From: Fratercula arctica
Taxonomy: Eukaryota > Chordata > Aves > Charadriiformes > Alcidae
Direction of reading: 5' to 3'
Length of the DNA stretch: 64,000 bases
NCBI GenBank assembly: GCA_947846985.1
Contig: CANTUZ010000002.1
Coordinates: 60,530,563-60,594,562, forward strand
Position numbers and translations under genes: made by a program. Positions 38,500 to 50,164 of the stretch are shown here, in pieces; the first letter of the stretch is position 1; each line of letters starts with the position of its first letter. The notes under the pieces are model-generated. The model worked only from the letters and a program-made list of their open reading frames with translations. It searched no databases and was not told the DNA's origin.

Positions 38500-38815
38500 G
38501 TGGTGTGCAGTACTTTCCACAACATGAGAAGCTGAGACACTCAGTTACCTTGCCAGGCAGTAAAATGAGCTGCAGGAGGTTGATTGTCCCAGGGTGAGTG
38601 GTTCAGTACTGGAACTCACTGACGTGGGATGCTGTGGAGGCCAGAAGCATTAATGGTTCCCAAAAGGTTGGACACATTCACGGGAGACAATTCTGCCAGT
38701 AGTTAAATATAAAAGGCAAGATGCAACCTTCATCTCGGAAAGGATTAAAGCCCATGTTTATGGGAAGCTGAAAAGGTATTCTGGGAGAGGATCGTTTTAA
38801 TGCTCCATGCTGTTA
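38500..38815 (+). mobile_element. Ancient L3/CR1-type LINE 3' region, sense
   Basis: The plus strand carries, in the correct order, blocks of the conserved 3' end of old amniote CR1/L3 LINEs. These are 'tactggaactcactgacgtg' and 'ggatgctgtggaggccagaa' (near 38609-38650), a 'ggttcccaaaaggttggaca' block near 38656, and a 'gatgcaaccttcatctcgg' block near 38720. It is diverged and has no reverse transcriptase left. It lies in the opposite orientation to the remnant at 32.5-34 kb, so it is a separate insertion. The left limit is uncertain. Confidence 0.7.
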
Positions 38816-41684
38816 CACTATTTTTGAATCATCTATGATCAGTCACCTTTTTTTTGAAGAGAGAACAATGAACTAGATAAGTCAGTCTATCTAAAGTGGC
38901 TGTTAAATTTTTATGATAATTTGACATTGTGCATCTAATAGCATTTCAGCAGTGAATTTATTGCACATAAGCATGTTCCAGCAGAGGAAATACAAAAAAG
39001 TATTCCACATGTGCATGTGCATACTTGTAACGAAGAAAAGAAGCAAAAGCCTTTAATATTTCTTGGATCAACCCTATCATTGACTTTGAGACATAATAGA
39101 GATCGTTCAAATATAAATTGCTTAGCTTCAAATTGTGAAGCATACAATACTGGAAAAAAAGCATAAAAGAAATTGCTTCTAAGAAATGAAATTGATTCTT
39201 TTTTCCTGCACTGGCCTATAGTATTTTTCCAATTGTTAAAATAAATGGTATTTTTCAGTACTACATATGGGTCGGTATTGTCTATACAAAACGTGGATGT
39301 TTTGATCTGAGAAAAAATAAATTCCAAATGAATAAGTAAAGCAAACAGAATGAAAATGTTGGAAGAAAAGTGACCTATTAAGTTACAGCATTCTCATCCT
39401 TGCTGGCATTCTGCTTTACATTTGCTTGCTATTTTCAGGCTCTTAATAACTGAATTAAAATTGCCACTACTTAGAAATGTCATTGCTTGTTCAGAATGTG
39501 CCAGTGTACATATCTTCTGAAAAATGCCAGTTCCCAAAAACTTTTATTTATATATCACGTTGCATTGAAATCCAACATTGTAGGTGCAATAGCCGTGGGT
39601 TTCTTTTAAATTAAATCAATAAGAAAAATTATGTGGGTCCGATGAAGAAGTTTTATCTTTGTGATACTAACATCCCTTGAAGTGGTTTCTTAACAAACAG
39701 ATTTCAGGTCCTTATCTTTATAATAAAAACACCTAACCAAACAAAAACTTTTAAGAATGCTGAAGTTTAGTATGAGGCATACATGGTATATGAATAAAAA
39801 TAATGTATTACTGAAAATCCATTTCCCAGTTTCAGCTTCACACCATGAATCTTCTTCAAATGGTTATGCTAGCTTTTTCACCGTCTCCAAATAAGACAGT
39901 AAAATAAGCAAGGGAGGAGGGAGGCAAGAGAGGGAATTTCAGCCTGTTTTTCACTGTTTGATGAGACTGCAGTTTTATTAGGATATTTGAGGCTGGTGAT
40001 ATAGAACAAAGTGTAGTATAAGAGCAGATGCAAGTAATCACAGAAGGGTAGCCATTAAACCACAAAGTAATAATCAGTCTGAAATTATATTATTTTAATA
40101 TAGTTTTAACAAAAGCACAATAATAAATGCATTGGAGTTTGGCCAAGACACATTACGTTTGACTACAGGCTGCAAGAGTCTTATTTGATTATTTATGTAT
40201 TTATTTATTTTTCCATCCTGAGAAGCATTTGCTGAGTTATGTTGCAGCCAGCCTCCATAAGACATAAAAGCAAATTTAGCCAAACCACATGAATGAAACT
40301 GTGTCTCTGTTTTGCACAGTAATGCTACCTCTATCTATTTTACATCCTTCTCTAAGAGTTATGAAAGATGCTGTGTAGATTATTTATCATGAGCATAAAT
40401 TAGAATGGGCATGTAAATCCTGCTGAAATACACTGCCCCAGCCAATTCTGAGGATGTTTTGTCTGTAATAACAACTTCTATTTTTTCATAGTGATATCTA
40501 TGATGATACAATTACTCAGTTATTTGGTCATTTATTTAGATTTGTGGGTTGGCTGTTTTTTTTTTTAAAAAGACATTTCAGCTGTATAATTTCTTCTCCC
40601 CCATCATCTGCTTCCTCTGACTCTTGTTTTGCCTGCAGACAAAAAGTAGATGAAACATTTAATTCTTTGTTGTGGATGAAACACCTGGTGGTGGCTCTCC
40701 TGCTGCTGCCCTTCACCCATGATCCCATTGCTCTTGCATCATATGAAGAGGACAGGGGATGGGGTAGGAAAAAAAAATAGTCATTGTTCTTGAAGCTAAC
40801 TGTGGGATACGTCTTACGCAGTTTTGCCTTGAGAACTGCTGATTTCTGCAGCCTCTGTTACATCACTGGATACTGAGCACTTGTCAGTCAAAAGATTTCC
40901 ACTAGCCCTCAGGAGGGTTTGCAGTCAAGGTACAGGGAACAGCCTGACTGAACAATATTACTGTGTCCCTTTCTGTCAGCTCAGGCTATCGTTTAGGTGG
41001 ATGTCCTTTCTTTTTAGCTCTCCTTACATTTGGGATTCCTGCTTTAGACAACAGGCTGAGCTTTTTACCGCTGGTTCCCGGAGAGAATGATTAGTTGTCT
41101 AGAGGAGAAATAAAATGCTACAGAAGTTTATGAAATGACTGTATTACCACTCACAGTTGGTTGTAAAGGGTAATACGTGGTGAGGCCGCTCTTCCCCCAA
41201 ACCCATGGGGGTTTTGGTCCCACTAGCACAGAGCTGGCTGTTCACTCTCTTTGAGGTTCTGCCCCCAGGTGAACACTTCTCGGGGGCTACTCTTCAGTGG
41301 GAACATTTGGAGACTTCTGCCAAAATCAAGACTTCCAGTTGATGTCTGCACATTAGACATCATTCGTTGGCATCAGAAGGGTCTCTAGAAACTTGGTATT
41401 TCTTCTCTTTTGCCCTGATTTTGCATTGTTCCACTACCCGTGGGAGAGCTTTCTTTTTTACCAATGGAAATGTACCATATGATCTGTTCTTCCATTACTG
41501 ACCTTTCCAAAGTCATGAGAAGTTTTTGGGACGTTTAAAAAAACAATTTCATTTTATTTGCTCGTTTAAAAGAAATGCCCATACCTTTTTCACTTAGATC
41601 TCAAAACATCTCAAGTGAGACACATCCCAAGTAGAGGGCAGGGGACATTCGCTATGTCCTACTACGGGGCAGGGGGAGTTTGGT

Positions 41685-41765
41685 GTCAGTTTCTGAAGTG
41701 ACTGACTCAAGGTTATAGAGCGAGTCAATAGCAAAATGTGAGGAATAATACTTGTTTCCTTGAAA
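41685..41765 (-). mobile_element. MIR-like SINE remnant, antisense
   Basis: The plus strand reads 'cagtttctgaagtgactgac', then 'tcaaggttatagagcgagtc' and 'aatagcaaaatg'. This parallels the reverse of the MIR core (a GTGACTTGCCCAAGGTCACA block followed by CTAGTAAGTGGCAGAG). The match is short and decayed, so it is less certain than the copy at 29.2 kb. Confidence 0.5.
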
Positions 41766-44700
41766 GAGTGATATTCACTTTTACAGTTCGTCTTAGTTTT
41801 GTGGGTTTTTACAAGGCAATTTCTAAGAACCTTGCAGCATCAGTTAATCCCCTTTACATTAAAAGGCAGTGTGAATTCCTGAAAAATAACTGTTGTTGGC
41901 TACACATGAAATTTTAAAATGGAAAATTCCAGGAAATCATACATATGGTATGAAAGCTTGAAACATTCAATAACTATACCATCAGTACAGAAGAGCAGAA
42001 AAAAACCCCTAACTTACTGTTCTCAAACCCTCTTCATTTGTGGCAATGTGAAACCAGGCTGCTGTCAAATAACATCTCCATTTCATAGCATTCTTCACAG
42101 GCCCTTTTTTGACTGAGGAGCTGCAGTCCAGCACTAGTCTTTATTATTTCTGCTATAATGGGACTCTAATAGGAGTACATTTCACATCGATGATTTACTG
42201 TCTCCATTACAGCATGACCCGAAAGCCGTAACTCCTCTGCCAGGGGCTGGGTTTTGGAAGCGCTCCAGGCCCGTGGTGCAGCTTCCAGGCCAGCTCAGAT
42301 TCTCTAATCCTGTGTATTTTTCACTTGATTCAATCATTTCCAGCTTGTGTGGAAAGTATCAGAAATGTTTCATAAAGAAATGCCTTGTGTTTCAGCAACA
42401 CTGATAAAGCTGCTGCTGCAACTGAAACATGCACTGGGCTGTTACAGTCTTCATAAGTAATTTTTCTCTTGCTTGCACCGTGGATAAGGCCATTTCTTAA
42501 GTGTCAGACAGCAAATGAAAGCACCGAGTGTTTGCTGTGCAACACTATCAGTTGGCACTGCTGGGTTAATGTTATTTCCTTTGGTTTCTGGCACAGTGCT
42601 TCATACACCACAAATAGCATCTTCTCCATATTTCAGTGGGTGGTCAGTGAGTTTGTCAGCCTAGACATAAACTGTCTAAACAAAATTATTCCATACAAGC
42701 TATAATTTCTTATAAAAGAAAACCATAAAAATTACAGTAAGTAACATGACTTTACAAAGAAAAGGTTAAAATAGCCACGGAAGGACCACAACACGTGATA
42801 GGGCCATACTGCGGGCAGTACCTGAAGGCTCTGGAAAGCAGTCAGGTTTAGGCGTGTCTGAAGGGATCTGACTTCGGGATCTGTTCAGGGGTCCAGAGCA
42901 AAGGGGACAGTGAGTCTCTCACAACATATGCTAGAAGAGGGAGTGACAGGATGGCTCTCCCAGCCCCATGGGGGCTGGAGGCCACCCCACAGCTCCTCAC
43001 CACATTTACTCCATCCCCTCAGGCCCCTGGGCACCATAAGCGTATTAGTGTGACAGGAAAGGGATATGTGGGGAGACATCAAGATACTACTTGGCCCTTG
43101 CAGACCTGTGGACTGAAAAAGTGTGTCTGCTATGTGGGATTTCAACTTTCGCATAAAGAGGAATCGATAGTCATTTGCACTTGGGTCCTTGTGAAGCTCA
43201 AGTCCCTGTTCTCAGCAGCCACTCGCCCCTTCACTGCCCCCAGCACCCCTGTAACAAGTTCTTCGTAAATGAGCACCTTGTTCCACTGATACAAGTGTCC
43301 AGAGAGCAGTGTGCACTAGCGCAGTTTTGAGTAATGGGCAAAATAAAGTTCCTGTTGTTTTATACTCAGTTTGTACCACTTACTGAATTTTAAGTCAATG
43401 ACTGAAATTAAAAGCCAGGGAAATTTGAGGGCCATGGAAAGTATTTACTGTAGCTTAGTTCAGCGCCCGTATGTGTTTTGTGGTTTTACATTAACTACAT
43501 TTCATTAAACATCGCTCTGGGAGCTTGGCTTCTTTGCTTTGTACTGCAGGTGTTTAGCATATCTGATATCATATGTGGTATCTACACAGTTAAGTGGTAT
43601 TAATATGCTTTTTTATAGAAATTGCTGATCTTAGGACAGAGAAGACATAAACAACCAGTAAGCAAACAGGTGCATGATCTTCATGCTATAGGATGTTCAT
43701 CAGAAGACCCAGGCAATGTGTCAGAATATAATTTTCCCTTTATCTGTTGTTATCCTCCTTTTGGCTGTACGGTAGTTGGTCCTGACATGGACTTTTTGGC
43801 CCTGTCACTTTGGTCTAGCGGGTATGTACCACCCCAAATAGGTTCTCCCTATGACTGTGTACTGTATGTGATTCAAGCTAATTTATTTATTCTCTCTGTT
43901 TTTTTACACCACGCCAGTCCTGAAGTATCGGCATGTGTTAGGGTTTGATGTTGCATTGAACTGCTCCATCTAGGCATCAAATGCTGCAAGTAAGAGAAGG
44001 TGCTTTAGTAATCTCAGAGGACTGTGACTTCTGGAAATCAATAGCTTGCTTTCAGCGGAGTTTAAACTGCTTTCTATTATGTGGAGCCTGATGCAGTAAC
44101 ACAGAGATGCTTAAGATGCTGATTGGGCTGATCTTTGAGCAGCGGGTAATGTAACAAGATATCTTTCCGAGTACAGGGGACAAGAGAGCACATGGTGCTT
44201 TATTTCGAAGAGAAAATCTATCGCTAAGGTTGACCCAAAAGCAATTAGTGGTTCATTTAATTGAATCAGTGAATTCACCTGTGCAGTCTATTAAAATACT
44301 ATATAGAGATAATTTAGGCTCAATTTAGTACAGCTAGCTGAAGGCTTATAGAGATTTATAACAGATTACCTTCTGTCTACTCGCTGAGTGGATGCTTATT
44401 CTTAAGTGAAGTAGCAGAGCATCCTGGTAGTTCAGCCAGAAATACCACCCTGTGGCAAAGCTGGACTTCTCCCTCCACTGATATGGCTACTATCCAGGAT
44501 GATTAAGCTGTTGTATTTCTGGGCATAAATGGGCACATATAAATAGGTCATTGTCCTAAATCCAAACAGCTGGATTTTTCACCATTTTGAAAGCAAAACT
44601 CAAATGATGTCTAGTGTAAATTGTGTAAGAAATAGTCTTTAGTAAATTGAACTGAAAGGGCTTTGGTTGTGCTGCTAAGACTTTCCTTTGTTTAAAAGGC

Positions 44701-47700
44701 ATCTGTCACAACCAAAATCACTCCGGTATATAGTGCTTTTCTTCTCCCTGCTAGTGCTGCTGTGTGCTACTTCGGGCAGAGCTGTGCCACTATCAAAGAA
44801 GGAAGAAGAGCTAGATGGCTATAACATTTACTGAGAGCCTTGCTGTGCTAGAAGTACCCTTAGGTATGCATTATTTCTGCTTTGAAGGGCATCGCTGGAA
44901 AATTCCAAGGGAATTCATAACAGGATATTTATTACATACATTGTTGTGTGTACCTACAAACAGTACTTCAAATTCTGTTACATTTCCTTCCTAATGGAAC
45001 ATAATTCACAATATATAAATGCCTTGATCCTCTCTGTATTATTGAACACTGTGCAAGGTTCAGAATTTATTATAACTTTCTGTATCGATCTGCATTCCAG
45101 AGTCCTATAAAGAAAAAAAGAATGTACAGATCAGCTAGAATAGAAACGGTATTCAGCAAAGATATTCAGCATGTATGTTTAATAAAAACAGTTTTTCTAG
45201 GTTTACAAAGATTTGCAGTGGGAATGTTTCTCTCTTCCCTCACGGCTGACTCTCTCCCCTCTCCCTCTTTCCGAGGTCAGTGTGACACAGTCCAAGGCCG
45301 TCTTTTCATGTGTGGCATGAGTGCACAGTGCTATGCTGGGTTGTGTAGCTTTGTGCTGCAGAGCCTTGTGTACTTGCAAGTCATTCTAGGATCCTCACAT
45401 AGGGAGGATCACATAAATAGAAAGCATTTCTGTTTCATCTGTCAAAAACCTGCTCAGGGCTGTGGGGCCCAACACCACTTCTTTTTTTTCTGCTAAATCA
45501 GGCTGTCGTTTTTCTCTAGTCTTTCTAAGTGATGCTACAAGAATGTATAAAAAATAAATGGTAGAATTAAGTGGAGCTGGACCTCTCCAGCAGTGCTATA
45601 ACCTTTTGTGCTATTAGAAGTGCCATGGCCCTTTGAGCTACTCTATAAATCTTTGACTGGTAGATATGGAAAGCAGATAAAAACTGGATAAAAACTGTAT
45701 TTGGCAATGTGTCTGCTTCTACAAGTAGCTCATCGGATGCATGGTAACTAGGTCAACTTTGATAATAATCTGAACCAAATTGTTCGTTTTTCTGGTAACA
45801 GTGCCTAGGCAGGACCCCCAACTCTGCATCTACAGGTAGTGTAGTAAGGGCAAAAAGTCTTAAAAAACAGATAACCTAATTACACTGATTAGTATTGATA
45901 TGTGCTACATATACATTTGTTACTTATACACAGCTACAGCCACAATTTTTTCCTCTATACAATTTATTTTGGCTTGTTTTCTTCTAAATTCATAGAACAA
46001 TGAATTTAAACTTGTGTGCTCATTCAGGGTGCCTTGTGTCATATGCATGCTTGAAAATAGATGTTCTTAACATCTTTTCACCTAGGTGGAAAAGAGCTGC
46101 TCCAGTAGTAGCACATAATTTTCAATAGAGAAATAGTACTATTTTCATCACTATGTGGCATGTTTCTGCCACAGATATGGGAAATCAAAACAAGTAACTG
46201 AGTATTAAATTCTTTTTATTTTTTTACTGTTAAAGAAATAACAAAACATAAATAACAAATAATTGATGTTAAGTATATCTTCAGTGAATGATAACACACA
46301 AGACATGGGGCAACATCTGTGAGATTCTTAGTATGCTGTTCACTGACTATAGACATTTTTAAAATGTTAAGTAGTCTGGGTAGGCAGTTGCATAATTATT
46401 GCGTGAATGTTGAGGATTTGTATACTGCAGTGCATCTGTGCTAGAATGGGTTCACCTGAATGGTCTCTGTCTTGTAATGATGGTCTTCATCTCAAATCAG
46501 CAGGTTATATGGTCAAGGGAGCAAATGGTTAAAACCAGCTGAAGTTAAAAGAGGTCTTTAAGTGGTATTTTTGGAAGTCTTTTCTTTATAGAAATGCTTG
46601 TGGGTAGGGTGCCAGCAAAAGATTGCTGCATCAGATCTGAAAGCAATAATACTAATGTTGCTATTACATAATGATAACACTATATACTATATGACTTCGC
46701 TCTAGCTTATATGCTGAAAATTAGAAGAATGCTAAGTAGTTGCATTGTACATTTCTCTTTATTTTAAATAAAGTGATTGTCATGTTCTTTTCTTTTTTTC
46801 TCTCCTTTGTTATAGGGAGAAAATTGAATTTTAGTCATGACAACAAAGGCATATTTCATTATATAATCATTACACTCTCCAGGGATGGGTTTATAGCAGG
46901 CTCAAACACACAGGGAAGCAAAGTATAATGGCCTAACATCAGAGAGTATCAGCGTGTTGAGCCCCGTGGGATGCGCATGGGAAGGAACATGTTCACAGTC
47001 ATAGAAGTCGATCCATCTTGTTTTAGCACCGGTGTGATGCGAGCTGGTGGTAAATTTGCATGAGGTGACTTGCACAGCCATCATGTGTGGAATGCTTTAA
47101 GCAAAAATGCTGGTCTTCAGCAAGGTGCCATGTTACGGTTTTTTGGCTTTTTTTTTTCTTAAATTCTTTCAGGATCTAGTATTCATCCCTTATTATTCAC
47201 GGAGTTAGAGAAGAATGGTGTTGAAGCTGCTAAAGTAGCACAATTGTATTCATGGATTTTGTGTGTGTGTGATTTTTGTTCTTGTCAAATGATTGTGAGT
47301 GGGAGGCTATTAGCATTGCTGCATGAAATTCCCCGGAATATATAAAAATATGAATAAAAGGTAATCAGTAAACAGTTACTGACAGTGGTTACAGTGCTTA
47401 GAGAGAAATACATTCTCCTAATTGTTTCTTAGATTATAAGGATTACTCAAAATTGCAGCTATTCACTGAATATACCATGAATATTTTATTGAAGTAAGAG
47501 ACAGTGAATATTGTGGTCAGATAGGAACCTTGTCTGAGTGGTATGGTCTACAGGTAGCAGTCAAATGCATGAACACTGGCTTTTGTACAGTTTGTCTACT
47601 AACTATGGAAAGCATGCGTGCATGTGTGAGTTTTTTTACTTACTATCAAATTTTTGAAGGAGATGATGCTAACTGCTTGTCAAGCCACTTTCTTAAAGGA

Positions 47701-49432
47701 CAGCTGGATGAAAGACCCATGTGACTAATACAATGATTTTAATGCATAGTCTCTAGCTGAGTCCTGAGCATATTTCCACTTTGTCACAGGTGGCAGTCAC
47801 TGCTCACTGACAGCCTGTGAAATGTGGTTGTAATATTGATACAGGGTGGATAAGCACTAGTGGAGAAAGGAAGATGTTCTCAAACAAGAAGGAAAAGGGA
47901 AAACGGGAGGGGAGGTGGGGGTAGAACAAATCTATTACTGTACAGTGAATCACATAAGGATCCAATGGTAGTAATTTTCAGATTATGCATCTTCCTTTTG
48001 TATCCTGATGCTGGCAAGGAGGGAATTAATTGTTGTATGCTTGTCATTCTAATATGGTTGCAAAGACAGAAAAGGTAAAGCTTAGTTCTATGTGAAAATC
48101 AGTAAGTTGTTTGAATCATGCTCCAGATTTGTCCAGTTACCACCAGTTTTCCCCCACTTCACGTTTAATGTGTAAACCCAAAAAATAAAGTGTACTTGAA
48201 AAGCCCTGCCAGATTTGTAGCCTTGAAACTCCTCATACGTATCCCTAATGCAAAACCTTCATACTCTTCAGAATAGCACTGACACATATCATGGTAGTTT
48301 TTAGGGAGCCCAGACAGCAGCCCAGACCTCATATAATTGATCCTGGTTTGATTAGAACTGAACACAGACTCATACAAAAGGTTTGTAATGCATTTTCTAC
48401 TAACTTTGATTTGATTTTTTTGGTAGCAAAACTCAAACCCAGATGTGCTTTCATTCACAGCTCTTCCCCAAACTCTTACAATGAAACTCTTTCCGACTTT
48501 TTTCTCACACCTCTCAGGAGAACCTTCTCTGTCCCACCTCTGTTTTTCTTTCTTTCTTTTTTTATGACATGATCTTGTGATTGATAGACATAATTTCTTT
48601 CCAGAAACACCAGTCTTCATCCCTTATCATTGTGTCTATCTAAAAAGCTTGCCTTTGAACAATGTGGGGCTGCTCCCTGTTCTCTGTCCCTGGGATACCG
48701 TCTTTCTTTGCTCAGATCAGTAGGACTTTTTCCAATGACTTCAAGGGCCAGACACTAACTCGTGTCCCTGCCAGCCCAGAGGAAGGCCATTTGAAGCATC
48801 TCAGTGCCTCCGGAGCAATACTCTCTGGTACAGCACAAACATGATGCTGCCACGTTGGCATTTTCATTTACCTTGTGCTACCATAGAAGAAAGGAAGCCA
48901 AATTCCTCACTGCTGTGTAAATATTGTATTAGACACTGCAGCGAGGCTTTGAAATGTTAATAACCTCTAACGCAGCCAGCCGACAGAGAGCGACGTTTTT
49001 GTTTCGGTTGTGACTCAGGCTGTCGCAACAAGTCCTGGCAGAAATAAAACAGCCGCGAGCAGCCTGCAGGTTCCTGAGCAGTAAAGGCATGTGCCACGTT
49101 GTATGGCTACCATTTTGGGATCCTTTTAACTGGTATTTTAGAAGGGAGAAAGCTACTCAGGCTTGGGGTGGACGACGGCTGTTTCAGAGAGCAACGGCGG
49201 AGCCCTGTGCTCTGCTCATGTATGCCAGCCGCCAGCCTCAGCCCACAGCGGGGAGGTGCAAAATGGCTGACCTGCAGCACGCTCTCAGCCAGTGCAGGCC
49301 CTGTCATGGAGGCGCGGGAGCACCCACACTGCTACTCAGCCTGCTGCAGGGGTGGGTGGACTCCTGACACTTCTAACCAATGTAGGGGAAGGAAGGAGGC
49401 CGGAGAGGGGTGGTTTTCCACCTTGGGCCAAA

Positions 49433-49478
49433 GGGACATGTGGTCTCCTGGCGAAGGGACACTTGGTCTCCTGGCGAG
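49433..49478. repeat. 23-bp tandem duplication
   Basis: Two adjacent 23-bp units, 49433-49455 and 49456-49478, share GGGACA and TGGTCTCCTGGCGA with two or three differences. They lie in a GC-richer stretch (about 49150-49620) just upstream of the second exon. Confidence 0.85.
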
Positions 49479-49933
49479 GAGACAGGAGGGGGATGGGAGT
49501 GAACAGGAGTAGTCCTGGCCGAATGAGTGGCTGGAGGGCAATGGGCCAGGTTGAAGGAAGGGGCATCTCTTGCAGCAGCAGCTTCAGGTGGGAGGAGAGA
49601 CCCTGGCAATGACTGTCCCTCTACCTTCTCTTTCGCCACCTCTTCTTGGGGAGGGACTTTTTTCCTGGCCTTTTTTTCTCTGATGACTCCTTCATGCCAG
49701 CCTTTCATTTTAATGATAGCATAGCAGTGAAACCGAGTCACATCAAGGCCTGGAGGTTTCCATCTGTAATGAAATGTAAAGAAACCTGTCAGGGTCTAAC
49801 ACGTTCTCAGTCTCATAAGAGAGGGACTTGGGAACTGAGCTCTGGGAATCAAATGTTCAGACCAAACACGCTTTCCAAAGCAGTGAATTGTTTTGACTAG
49901 TCTTTCTTTTTTTTTGCCCTTAATTTCACATAG

Positions 49934-50164
49934 AAATTGGGAAGATTGACCAAGATATATATAAATACAACACCCCAGGATTCACTGGCTGTCTATCGAG
50001 AGTACAGTTCAACCAGATTGCTCCACTCAAAGCAGCGCTGAGACCGACCAACGCCTCCTCTCACGTCCACATCCAAGGAGAACTGGTGGAATCCAACTGC
50101 GGAGCATCTCCACTCACCATCCCACCAATGTCGGCGGCTACTGACCCGTGGCACTTAGACTCAG
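49934..50164 (+). CDS. CNTNAP2: Coding exon of contactin-associated protein (probably CNTNAP2), end of LamG4 and stalk
   Basis: This is a 231-nt internal exon of phase 1 at both ends; its first two bases complete the Glu codon begun at 5850. It reads [77 protein letters not shown] and then one base. This is the second half of the fourth laminin-G domain, with the two cysteines (TGCL and SNCG) expected to pair, followed by the membrane-proximal stalk. N-A-S near the middle is a likely N-glycosylation sequon. The acceptor is a T-rich tract plus ATAG at 49930-49933, and the donor is TCAG|GTAAGC at 50165. It is symmetrical, so skipping it would keep the frame. The transmembrane and cytoplasmic exons must lie beyond 64000. 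As I remember it, human CNTNAP2 has HLDHLDS where this exon has HLDS. The family is firm, and CNTNAP2 is favoured over CNTNAP4/5. Confidence 0.9.

Larger units (their letters stand above)
5851..49933 (+). other. 44.1 kb intron between the two CNTNAP exons
   Basis: The intron starts GTAAGA at 5851 and ends with a T-rich tract and ATAG at 49930-49933. Very long introns are characteristic of CNTNAP2, 4 and 5. Named content is listed separately: simple repeats, tandem duplications, MIR-like and LINE remnants and the CpG island. I see nothing nameable in 5851-13170, 13194-16345, 18705-23836, 23884-26410, 26497-29227, 29336-31078, 31090-32559, 34050-36280, 38816-41684 and 41766-49432. Those stretches hold AT-rich unique sequence with only short chance ORFs. 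Part of 49150-49620 is GC-richer than its surroundings. Confidence 0.85.

Noticed and set aside
43622..43948. 108-residue plus-strand ORF with aromatic and cysteine-rich text
   Set aside because: It looked faintly protein-like, but no motif or splice context supports it.
48165..48620. 151-residue minus-strand ORF
   Set aside because: Lysine-rich start derives from a T-rich tract; no recognisable domain.
50128..50130. In-frame ATG in the second exon as the start of a short isoform
   Set aside because: The context around the ATG is weak, there is no signal peptide after it within the exon, and no transcript evidence is available here.
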